Source: Membranipora membranacea
Taxonomy: Eukaryota; Bryozoa; Gymnolaemata; Cheilostomatida; Membraniporidae
Assembly (NCBI GenBank): GCA_914767715.1
Contig: OU612068.1
Location: 9,798,001-9,858,000, forward strand
DNA: 60,000 nt
Direction: 5' to 3'
Part shown: piece by piece, positions 24,407-37,400 of the stretch
Position numbering within the stretch: position 1 is the stretch's first letter
How the letters are laid out: the number at the start of each line of letters is the position of its first letter
Translations under genes and position numbers: made by a program
The notes under the pieces: generated by a model
Database searches by the model: none
What the model was told of the DNA's origin: nothing
The model's input: the letters and a program-made list of their open reading frames with translations, nothing else

Positions 24407-25466
24407 CCTGACAGGAAAGGACACGCCTCCCCAAGCTCTTACTTATAGCAACCGATGAGCTGAAACAAAGAAAAATTATTTTTAGCCATACACATGTAGT
24501 ACAGGTGAGCCATGTGAGTATATGACAACAGGGAGAATGAATACATGTAGTTTGTGAGGGTTACACAGGTCAGTGCCTATATTTTAATATCAAGGTAAAT
24601 AACGGGCTCGCCATATTTCACCAAAACAGTTAACCTGATCTGTATGGGAAGCACATGTCATAAAAAAATTAAGTACTGAAACAATAGTTTTTCAATTACT
24701 GCTCGCATTGACCATAATAATAATTATCTCAATTCCTAAGACTAGGAGATATATAACCATACCTCCTCATGAGTATTAATCATATACAAAACAATCTAAA
24801 CTTAATGTTTCACATTATAAGAATAAATATTAGCCTTATAGTAAAATTGTCCATTATCATCAAATAAACTTGTTAGACTCCTTGACCACTCCACTGCCCC
24901 AGCCTCTCCCTCGGCCTTTGGTACAGGCAAATCCATAAATAAACAATAATAATAACTTTAATCAAAATGACATGTGTTAGCTAGTGCAGCAATGAAGTTC
25001 TGCAACTAAATATGATGTACATATTTATGGTAAGAAAGAGCCAACTCGTTTTGCATGCAAACAGCCCCCTTTTTGCAAAAGTACCACATTCACAAAAGAC
25101 CAACTATAATTGTAGTGTACATAGATAGTAATTTATTATTTTTAGTTCTGTGCACTTCTCCTAACCTTGAACTTTATCTTATATTCAAACCCCATATTGA
25201 TTTAAGATTGTAACGCACAAAACCTGTTTATCACAGAGTAGAGGGATATCAGATGCTGAAGGTCATTTCTATAGCAACTGCGCAGGCGTCTTCAAGTAAA
25301 ACCAAGACCATTTCCGTCTGCAGAAAAGTGAATATTTACTAGATATATATATATAGTAGATTACTCACTTACTTTTCTCTTGATTTGAGTATATTTATAG
25401 ACAAATAGCTGGTTGTACCAGCCATATTAACCAAAAAAAGCCTAACCACATAATAAGCCAGCAAAG
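24407..25466. other. Head-to-head intergenic region, likely bidirectional promoter
   Basis: About 1.06 kb between the start codons of FOXRED1 (-) and the coiled-coil gene (+). Mostly AT-rich with no coding exon visible. Promoter function for both genes is inferred from orientation only. Confidence 0.55.
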
Positions 25467-28400
25467 ATGAATGTTGCATCTGTTCCTAGGGGAGTTGTTC
25501 CCATTCCAAGTGACAGTGATCTTACAAAAAATGTCCAAATTCATCAACCAACACACAGCAAGGATGACCCTTCTAATCTATCTAAGGATAACAATGAGAT
25601 GTCAGATACATTTGAGCATGATATAACAGATACAGGCATTATAGCACTCACAGATCCCAAGTCAGGAAGGACAGTGAAAAGTCATGCTTCCTCAAGAAGA
25701 AGTAAGTTTTTGTGCAACACTGACTGAGTTAATGTCATTCATTGTCACTTGTATTGACATGTATTTATGCATGTCCACTAGCTCTTACTGTACATACATA
25801 CACTTGTTTCTAAAGCTAGCAATCTTGCCAGCAGTGAATTTTTCTAATGGCCTCAAGGGTTCCAGCTACTTCAGCGTTGAACATCTCAAAGTTCATCATG
25901 CAGGGCGAGCGTACACGAGCCTGAGTCACCATGCAGAGCAAAGTAATCATGGTAAATAATGAAATTTGCTGCGTGTCCTGCTTGTGATACCCTCATGCCA
26001 TATGCCTTTATGAGATAAAACTCAGTGATACACGCTGCATATACGTATGAAAATACAACTGAATGTCATTTTGCCGCAATATTACAATGTATGTCTCAAA
26101 AACATGTATTGAATCCATACCAGGTTCTGTTCAAAGCCCTTTGTCTACACAGATACTTGTTGTAACATCGCAAGCACTTGGTTTCCCTTGCTTTATGCAC
26201 AGGTTCTTGAGGCCCACCACTAAGTCCCGGTGGTCTTATTCTAATCATTGTTATACTTATAGGTAAAACACAGACTCCACATGCTATGGCGATGGCTTTG
26301 TTACCTAAGATTGAGAAGAAGCCGAGCTGTATTCTCACAAATGTTGTCTCGACGTGTGTAAACAAAGCTTCCTCTCATCTCGAGCTCTTACAAACTCTGA
26401 TTGAGGAATGGTTTGTTAACGCTCCTGCACCGATCTGTGGTGGCCATAGTGCTGCCTCCAAAGGTAATTATCTTTTACCTGTTAGTTTAACCACTAACTT
26501 TGATTCTGGTAAAACTACTCCATTATAAATCCCATGATTTCTGTGAGAGTTGCAATGCATTCTCATCTTATAATGAGAGCAAACAAAAATTGAATAAGCA
26601 GTTTTCTCAAAGCAATTCACTCTATTCATAGCCTTGTGTAATCGCAACAGAAATGGCTGGATGGCTGAGCTGCTTTTTTAATGCAACTATGGGAAGTAAC
26701 AATTCTTTTCTCCTTACTGAACTCACTTTTAGGAATATATGTATTTTGACCAGAGTAGGCCTGCATGAGAAGATCAAGATTGACATGATGAATATTCTGC
26801 CCTATTTATCCACACAAGCCTAGTATAGGCTTTGGTGTTCTTGTTTCTGGTATGAAACCTTTTCATTTGCTCACCAGATTCACATTTAAGGCCAGCTGCC
26901 CTGTTCAGGACCTTGTCATCTTCCCCACAAAAATTATCTGTCACTGGAATGGGAGTAAGTACTCCAGAAATAGCTGTCAAGTCGACAAAGACGATAGCAG
27001 ACGAGCTGCCATACTTAGGCGGTATGGAGGTCGTAGAAGAAGTGTTCGCTCTGATCGCCAGACTAGAGATGGACCGTCAGCAGACGGAACGAGATTTATT
27101 TAGTCAGAAACAGCGTGCCAGACAACTACAAAAGAAAACAGATGAGATTGCTTCAAGGAGAGCAAAAGAGTTTCCTGTTGCTGTTCAAGCAGGTTAGTAT
27201 AAACCCCAATCATGTTTAGACTTTGCGAATGCTCCATTTCACCATACAGGACAAAAAACTTCATGGACCTTAAGATTACAATTATTGCCACAACAGTGTA
27301 ATACACTGCTCTTTCATAAAAGATAATAATGCGATGCAGAAAATAATATAGTTTGAGTTTATGGTTTTTTTTCTTATTTCATTTGTCGTGTAGGACGTTT
27401 TCACAAGCTTGCACATGAATTCACAAAATGCATCGAAAACTTGACTTTGTGGCCTTGGTTGGTTAGACCGTCTCACAAACTTGCAGTTTTTTCACTATTT
27501 CAATATTTTACTTGCAGAACACGATGCAGCTGTAGAAGATTTGAGTGAACTTCACTGGCATGTAGCTTATAGACTCAGGTCAGAAGAAAAACTGCGGGAC
27601 AGAGTAGAACACGCCCAAACCTTCAATGATCGACTCACTGAGGATATTAGTTTTGTCAACAAGCATTGGTATGTAACAAATAGAGCCAACCATTTCTTTT
27701 TTATTTCTTATCATATCTATGGACAAAGCTACCCATTATGGCTTATTTATGCTACCAAAGATCATGTCAATAACTTCATCATTAATTTGCATCAATTTGC
27801 ATCCATATCTGTCTGTGCTCCTTTTATTTTATAACACATCAATGTATCCTTTCTGACAGAAATACTTTGTTTTTTAAAGTGTGATCGGCAGTCCTATCTC
27901 TTCGTATTCTTCCATGTATATATCTATATATTATTTCAGCCTGTAAATAACAATCGAGTAATCAACCAATAATTTTCCTTCCCCTGACTCACCAACACAA
28001 CCCAATATCTATAATTTTGAAACAGATATTTTATGTTTTAATTGATTTTCAATTTTTAATTGGTTATTCACTAACAGTTAAAATAGCAATTAGCATCATG
28101 AGCAAGTAATGAAATGACTTAGAAAATTAAGACATCTGAAAGCGTGTGTTCTGCCATGTAGTGTAAATAAAAGTCTGCATATTCCCATCTCTCTAATTAT
28201 TGAACATTCCGAGTAGAACCTAAGCAACACATTTTAATGCGTTAGGATAAATATTTCATTTAAATTAAATTCTTTTCTTGTCATTTTTTGAACGCAAAGA
28301 GTCCTTGGGTCGACCGGTACTCAAGGCAAATCCGCAAAACAGCATTGTATGAGTAGATGATAATGTACTAGTTCTGAAATTTCACTCTGCAATTACTATG

Positions 28401-31400
28401 CTTATGTGATACCAGTGTACTGTACTGTAAATATATTTGTCTTCACAGCCCACTTGTTGAGGAAAAACTAAATCTCGAGCTGCAAGCCATGCAGAAAATA
28501 AACGAGGCACAACAAGAAACCGACAGAGAGTTGGAGAATACCTTACAGAGGTTGGCTAAGACGAGAATACGTAACGAGGAAGCACATGCTAAAGCTGCTA
28601 GAGAGAGAGATACTATGGCTAAGGATATAGAGGATGTCCGAGGAGAGCTACAGACCGCTGTGTGAGTATCTCTGAACAGTCAACTATACCCAGATATCCG
28701 GACCTGGCATCACATACTCTAAATCTTACAGGAAAAGATAAGGTGCTTGGGACTCCAAAAAAAGATACAAGCAAAAGTTTGAGTAAAGGTTTCAAATCGG
28801 AAGCCTTGCAGTCTTTAGTTATTAATCTCACCATTGGCAGAGGCCTGAAAGTGGAGAAACCACTTTCTTGACCTTTAGCAAGTTTCTCTTCCATCTCCAA
28901 GTATGAGCCGACTGTGCAGAACATGCAATGGTTTTCACTTTTTTGTTGTAATACATGTTTTATGTATGTTGTTATTCACTGAACCTGTCACACATTTCAG
29001 GGCCGAACTGGCGGACTCACGAATGCTCCACAACACTTACACACATCAAATCGAGGAAACAAGACAACAAACAAGTGATAACATTGAGGAAAAGAAAGTC
29101 CTACAAGTTAAATGTGAAAATGCAAAGGTGGGAAAGAAATTAATTAGACATGTGCAGTAGGCATTATTCTTACATTTGTCTCATCGAGAATGCGTCTACT
29201 TATTGTATGTTCAAGTTGTCATATCCAATCAAACGGCATATTGTGAATTGTTTTCGTTTGAGATTCATAAGCAAAAAGTGCAATAACTGTACATTCTGTC
29301 ACCACTCCTAAGCTTTTCTCTTGTAACAATCTCTGAAATCGAGTCTGGATTCCACCGGACCACCGCTTGTGAATGTTACTTTATGGTCTACGTGTTCACA
29401 CTTGCTGCATTACTAAGACTTCAACCACAAACAGGCCTGTACAGTTTTTTACTGTTTTGAGGTTTTCTGTGTCCTACATTCTGTGATTTTAAACTCCTAT
29501 TTCGTTGATAGATTACAGAGACAATGCAGAATAAGAAGGTGGATGAGCTGACTAATAAGATAAGGATTATAGAATCAGACCATCACAGACTTGAGGAAGA
29601 TTCATTCAAGAAACAGGAAGATCTCACTGTCACTGTAAGTCTTCCCTCATCCTCATAAGTCTCTGTGACCAGGGAGTATCCCAAACTCCCTGCTGTGACC
29701 TAGTCATACTAAATTAGACCTGCTTGGAGAATCGTCCTCCCATTTATACAGGGAAGACAACTAATACAGAGACATCCTGCTACGTATGATTACCTTTTGA
29801 GGTTACGTTAAAGTGAACCACAGAATTATTATTGCTCCTACACCTTCCGTATGATGGGAGGCAGACAAATCCTAAACTGATATCATATTCTCATTAGCTG
29901 ACTATCATACATTTTCATTAATATCTAATTCATCTCATTTGTCTCCATAATTTTGATCAGTAAATATTGTTTAAGTCATCCTCGGTTTTTTAATGCTTGA
30001 ACTCCAGTCATATCTTTTCATATTGCATGTTTCAGCCTGTAATCAATAATCAAGTAATAAATCAATATTTGTCTTCCCTCTTACTCACCAACCTAACCCA
30101 AGATTTATTCTTTTCAAACATATTCAAAATGAAAATTGATCCATCTAATCAAGGTTACTCACTAACAGTTTTTGGCATTAGAAAATTTTATTTGCATCAT
30201 GAGCAAGAAGTGATAAAAAGTGATGTCAATCATCACAAGGAAGACAACGAATACTGCTGCATCCTGCAATTCGGTCATCTCTGTAGCCACATTGTCTTTG
30301 GGTTCTCAGGCTAATAAAGTCAACCACAAATTTTTTTTTTAAATATAACATATGAGGGAGCCCCACAAATCTTACAATGAGGGGATGTTGTAGTATTACT
30401 AGCTGGCTAACCAATGTTATCTTTATCTTTATTTTTCTTATTTCTTATTTCTCTTCTTGACTTTGAACAGTCAATGCCATTGATATAGTTGTATATGTAT
30501 TCATATATTATATGCTGTTTGTAGACAAACACCCTGGAATCTCAGTTTTCTGAGTTGAACAAAGCTTGTGAACACGAGGAGAGTAAGTTGAGGATAGTCT
30601 CACAAAATATCGAAGATACTCTGATCGAGATTGACAACCTCTCCAGAAAAATATCAAAGGCGTAAGTTATTTTGGACTTTGACTTATCAACTCTAGCTGA
30701 ATGATAACAACAAATTTATATTTCTAAAAAATGTTGATATGAATGATAACTCACAAGCTTGCAATTGAACCAATTACTTTTCCATGCGTCAGCTTGCCTT
30801 CAAGCTAAGTATGATTTCATTGATAAATTTTATAATCAATTTCATTAGGAAGGTAAAAAGGTAGGTCGACATTGAAAATACAGCTTTTCCACTCTCATTT
30901 CAACACCTTTTTCACATGCATGTAAAGTATGTCAAATCTATGTTGATAAAGATTTCGACTTCAAAGTGGGTCACATAATGTCATGTGGTATTTTGGCATG
31001 CCATATATGTATGTTGCTCTTACACTTTGGTTGAGACGCGAGTTCCAAAACCCTCTGTATATGGCTTCGACATTATAACATGTATGTTCCCATAATAATT
31101 GATGAAATTTGCCAACTGCAGACCGCTAGAGCGAGTATTACATGAGCGAGGGATTGATATTATGGATTTCCGGTATTTATTGTATTCGTTTGCATTGGAT
31201 TCTAATAAAATAATTTATTCTGAGACTTACCTTAACTTGATGTTGGTAGTTTTTACCTGAATGCCCTAGTGTTTGGTTCAGAACGGGGTGGTGAGGTTGA
31301 TACTTGAATTCTGCTTATGAATACTAAACCCCCTCTCACTCTCAACAAAGCAGCTGGGGCATTCAAGTTTAAAACCACTTATTCCTGCCAGTGGCAACAG

Positions 31401-34400
31401 GATTTTTTCCATTTGCCACACATATAGCCTTGGTTTTCTCCTCAATGCATTCATATTCTGATAACTATATTGCAACGTTACCTCACATATCCTTGAAGTT
31501 TTATTACAGTTTTTTATCTTAACAGTTATTCAACAAATAACTTAACACAAATTTAAATAACCTTTATTTGAGTCAGTGAAGAGTCGTGTACCAGTTATAA
31601 GTGACTATTGAAGCAAAGTTGTAGGAGCTCAGTGGAGCTGACGCAAACCAACGCACTTGGTTTGCGTCAGCAGCGGTAGTGATCAGCCTTAAACATTACA
31701 TAGGCCATTGGCCAGATGTTATACTAGGTGCACATCTTTTAGTTTGATGTGCTAACACAACTGAACGACAACTAGGGCATATTTCATTGTTCCCAGACCT
31801 ATCAATTCTATATAAATTGTTTCAGAACATTTTATTTGTTCTCCAGTCAGTCAAATCATATTCAAACATTTTTATGACATGAACTTTAAACTTGAATATA
31901 GAGATACTGGTATTCTGGAGGACGAGAAAGCCCTGAGGAGAATGAACAGTCAGATACACAATACAGAGCTGATGATGAACCAGATGTTAGATGAGTATAA
32001 CAAAGTACAAGTTATACACAGCGCTATCAGAGATAAACTACAGGAGGAGAGAGAACGTATCGCTAATATAGAGGACGCTCTCCGGGTAAGCACTACAGCT
32101 TTTATACACTCTACTCTCTGTCATGCAAATCAAGTATAAATTGTGTGGCATGTTAATAGCATATAAGATCAAATAAATGAGACAGTTTACCTGCTTTGGG
32201 TCACTCCTGCTCTACTAGAGGGGACAACTCTCCAAATACAGGCAAATTGAATCATGCTTGATCTGGAAGCAGAGAGTGTATTTGTGATTTATAACTGAAG
32301 ATTCTTCATGACATGAATAGAGGGATTTCACATTCTACTGTGACTTGCTAGTTCGCTAACAACAAAGATCCATGACACAGTAGTCTAGATAAAGTTTGTT
32401 TGAATTTGCCTGTTTTTTGGAGTTGCTCCTCCTAGATCTGGCGGCGGCTTACTAGTAGAATAGGAGCAACTCAGAATGCAGGAAGATTTGATCAAATATG
32501 ATGAAACAATGAAAAAGGAGAGGAGGCTGCCCATTATAGCTTGTTTATGCCAAGGAAGAACATATAAAAAACTTTGCATCTTTCTTACTGTACTCCACTA
32601 ATTCGATAATATATTATCATTTTCTCATTTCTGAAACAATCCTAGGGATCTTTTTAATATCTTTCATGTTTCAGCAAAATGTATACAATCATCAAGTGAT
32701 CAAATTATAATTTTCTTTCCACTTACTCACCAACACAACCCAAGATCCATAACATTCAAACATAATTCAAGTTTTGATTGATATTCAACTAATCCAGGTT
32801 ACTCACTAACAGTTCTTGGCAGGTAACAAATTCTAATTGGCATCATGAATAATGTGATCGAGAAATAGTTGTCTTATCAGTGAAATTTTTGTCATAAAGA
32901 TGAAAGTCTGAACTCTTCTCATCGGCATCTCATCTTCTATTTCTTGAACTTTAAATTGGCTGAATTCGGAGTTGCTCCCCCTCGAACCGGCGGTGCCTTG
33001 CCGGTTAAAAGTAGCTAACACATTGGCTATTAAAATGGGAGTGACTCCAAATTCAATTTAGATCTTAATCTCAAACTAATTGAAACAAGATTGAAAAAAA
33101 AAACATTCAAATTGAGGTTCACATCAAATAATCAAATATTCACATACACATACACATACACATACATATGTAATAATTAGTACACATTGACTGATTGTTA
33201 AAAGAGAGCACACTTTTTTTTTACCTGACAACAATATCAATATATATTTTAGCAAACTCTGGAGACACTGAAGAAGCAGTGTAAGGACGAGGTCCATACC
33301 CGAGGAGTTTTACATTCTCGTATCGACTCTGACGGATCTGAGCTTGTCAAATCTCAGGTCGAGGCTAAAAATAAAAAAGAGAAACTGTCAAAGACTGTCA
33401 TTGAGATTGAACAGCAGCTGAAGGTGGTTGTGGAGCAGGTCGATAAGCTAAGAGATGTGTACAACGCTAAGAAAACGGTAAGGAAAAATAAGCCTTGGGG
33501 AAGGCAACTCAGATATCTGCAAACTCAGAACTGCTTCCTTGTTCTGTGATGCCAGCAAGCCAAATAGATTGTTTTTTGCTCTGTTGGTATGGGGGGATGC
33601 CGGGTGACCTGGGTTGAATTGTCATTGACACCAAACATGGATATAGTTATTGACTTAGATAAGAAAGGTGGTTTGTCTATACCAATTTATTCACCACCAT
33701 AAATCGGGTTCCTGTATTTATATCAGTTTCTTACACTCATTGTGATTCTATTACAATGATTTCAGAGGCACAAGGCTCTAGTTAACATGCCCGAATTACT
33801 CACTTTGGTAAATTTCTGGATTATTTTAAGAATATTACCATAATTAAATCTGCCGTTTTATTGGTTATAAGGCAGACCCACAATGTCATTGTGTTTTGTT
33901 CTTTGTCCTCTTCTATGTACCTTTTACCATGTTGCTACATTCAAGATTTTTTTTCAATGTTATCACCAACTATTGAATTTGGGGTTTTATCCATCATACT
34001 TGCTGTAAGGATATCCCACAATGAATGTTGGTTTTTATTCCAATTAAAGAATTTTAATTGTCTCCTTCCGTTCACCACTTCTTGTTTTGCAATTTTCGTA
34101 TGTGAAAAAATGTGATGTAATATTGTGTTATGGTATTGTGAGATCCTGGTTTCAAATGCTCATTCATGTTATAGATTTTGGATGAGCTAGAAGCAGAACT
34201 TAAAGCCACAGCTGAAGCCAAGATCAAAGTTGAAAAAGAATTCAATGACACAAAAGAGGAGTTAAATCCCTACCTGGATGAGTTGAAGGTATGAATTCCT
34301 TGTATTGTCTTGATTTATGCCCACCTTAGTGAATACATACACCCACAAATCACGATGATGCAAAACTGAGCAAGAATCGTTGCAAACTTTCAAAAGTAGT

Positions 34401-37400
34401 CTTCGAACACGGGAAAAGCACTATATAATCAAAAATTGACTGCCATGCAAACTAATTTGTACAATGTCATGTTTCTCTCACTTTTTCAACTTAACACAGG
34501 AAGTACAATTAATGATAGATATCCGAAACCACAACACGATGGAATTAATGTACGCACATCGGTTGGCTTCTCCTGATGTGGCCAAATTTCTTGAAATACA
34601 TGTGAGAGCGCAGGTTGAAACCAGACAAAACATTCAAATTAACATTCTTAATCTTTATGACTTCTAAACCACAACTCCTTAGAGTAAACGTTGTTGATGG
34701 TTTGGAGAAGAAAAGAAAATTATGATTGCGTTTTGTATTTCAGAAATATAATTTCATGATGAATTCCCATTTCATGTTCACTCTCACAAGCCTCATCTTG
34801 TTCCTCCAGACTGCAGTTCTTTACAAATAGATCAGGCCTAGTTGTTGGCTCCTCCTGTAAGTTGGATGATGTTAGGGTTGGGGTTAAGAATTTTGATTTA
34901 AAGTGGAATTGCTGTCACACACATTAAATATGAGGTCACTCATTGCCTTCACTTGGTTTGATAATCATAGAGTCTCAGTCGGGAACTGATAAATGAGCTT
35001 GACAGGTTGGATCAGGTCCTACCTTCGCTGCGTGAGACACCCGACGACATAGAACCTGCGCTATTACCAGTCAAATATGATACAGAAGGAAAGCTCATCA
35101 CATTTTCATCAGCCACAGCTGATGATGATAGTGCACATCAAACTGCCAAAGAGAAGATAACACCCCTTGAAGCTAAGATTCACATGAGAAAAGCTACTGG
35201 TGAAATTTCCATAGATAAAACAAATCGATTATCGCATTACCGTGAGCCTAGAAGGCCCATTACTGTAGACCAAACAGAGCACCAGCCACATGTCCAGGGA
35301 CCTGTAAGATCTAACTCCATTGAACAAGCAAAGCCACAGCTCAATATCCGTAGGCCTAGGGGACCTATGATTGGGCAACAGGATATCCAGGTCATGTCTG
35401 TCGAACCAGGGTCAGATACCAGCTTCATCCATGTTAAGAGAGCATCGGTATCTGAATTTGCCAGGACTTCTCATGATCAAATCTTCAAGTCAACAGGAGT
35501 GAGAATCCAGTCTATAGCAATCCCTGAAGAGTCGCAACTTCTACCTGAAGATGTCAGCGTACTAGCCGGAGATGTACAAGACATGTATACTGCTGATGTC
35601 AGTCTCGTGTCCAGCCCGGATCATTATCAACGGAATTCAAGAATTCAAAAACCATCATTTCATCAGACGCGAAATCTTGATCCAAATGCTCAGGTACAAG
35701 GGACAATATTTGCTGACATCAGCCCAAGTAAAGCCCCACAGACAGATGAACAACCACCGGAGAAACTCCAGCAAGAGAAGTCCAAGTTTGGATTACCCTC
35801 TATTGCCATGACTGAAGACCTAGATCCTAACCAAACAGAACACTGGCAATGGAATAGAAAGACTCCGGTCAGGAGAGTTAAAGGTGATGTACTTCTACCT
35901 TCCCATGATGATATGAGACAATCCATCACTGCAATGAATACAATGATGGAGGAATCGGAGGCTGGACACACACAAGATGGAGCTGGACAACATCTGACAG
36001 CCAATGAGGTCACAGTAATGTCTATGCTCTCGCTATGCCTACATGCCTCAAAAGATCTCAGTTATTGCTCAGATATATGCCTGCCAGCAGTTACGCTCTC
36101 TGCTTCCTTATATTGTATTATTACCTTGTATTATTCTTGTCCTGTCAAAACATAATGTAGAATGTCTGCTCCTCTATATTCCTCCTATCTGATCGAAATG
36201 TTGCTAGTAATATCGTAACCTACTTTCCTCAGTTATGTTCAAATCATCAGTTTCATCACCATATCTATTAATTATACTTTATCATAATAATATTAATAAC
36301 CAGTCACTCTTTTGCATCATGTACATGCTCAACTTATTTATCTTCGGTAATGCAGATTTACTACTTGAACAATTGATTGGATGTGCTTTGAATATTCCAT
36401 TGGAGAACATAAGACAAACATATGAATATTTTATTTATTTTTATTTATTCTGTTATCTGATCAAATTAATTTTTGATTTCAGCTTGAGAGTTTAGACCTG
36501 AACCAGCGTATTTTGAAATTGAACAATCAGATCGGTCTCATGGCTAGAAAGAAAGATGAGATGGACCGTACCTCAAAAATACTCAAGAAAAGCATCGACC
36601 AGAATGAAAAAGCTGTGGATAAACTACAGTTAGTAACCATACAATCATCCTCATTGTAATAATTTCAAAGCAATCAACATTTTATGCCTTGAATTGATGT
36701 CAAGGTTAAGCGATCACACCTTGTTTGATCAGAGCTATGATTATTGTATTTTGCCTCATGTAGTTTTATCTGTGGTCCAAACATAGACATGGGTCAGAAC
36801 TTCAAAATCCATGAACATCAATTACTCCGCAATGATAAGACATCATCGATTGTTACGACTAAATATCTAACGCCAAATCTCAGTCTTGTAACACATCAAA
36901 TATCAGATTAAAATTGTAGCTGAACATCAGATTGCACTGTTCTACATATATATTTTTTTTTTTTTAACACTTTTATTGGCAGTCTATTTCATTCCAGTAG
37001 CGGAATGTTTTCCGAATAGTGCCAAAAAAAAGGAAAAGGAATAGAGGAAAAAAAGGAAAGCTTGAGAATGAAGATGAGTTAAAATGTTTCAGCAGTGAGG
37101 TGGAAATAGATAAGATATCTTTGAGAAGATATAATTTTTTAATTTTTATTTATTTATATTGGTATCTGATAAAATTAATCTATTATATATATGTGCATTT
37201 TAGGAAAGAGCTGACAGAAGCACAGATACAGTTAGAGTCCCATCAGACTCTCGGTAGTAATCTACTGAGCGCTAGAGATGATGTGTCAAGGAGACTAGAA
37301 AATCGTGATAAAGAACACAAAACTTTGATGACTGAGCGTTATGTAACGATAAGCATGCATACGGTTAGTTAGACATCGCATAGTTTAGACATTTTCATAG

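Noticed and set aside
24407-24424. Longer FOXRED1 start at a GTG codon
   Set aside because: Not an ATG; the ATG at 24406 matches the human start MLRR and follows an in-frame stop.
37019-37203. Lys/Arg-rich open stretch directly before the coiled-coil exon at 37204
   Set aside because: It starts without ATG, is a purine-rich run, and a good acceptor (TTTTAG) separates it from the exon. Best read as intron.
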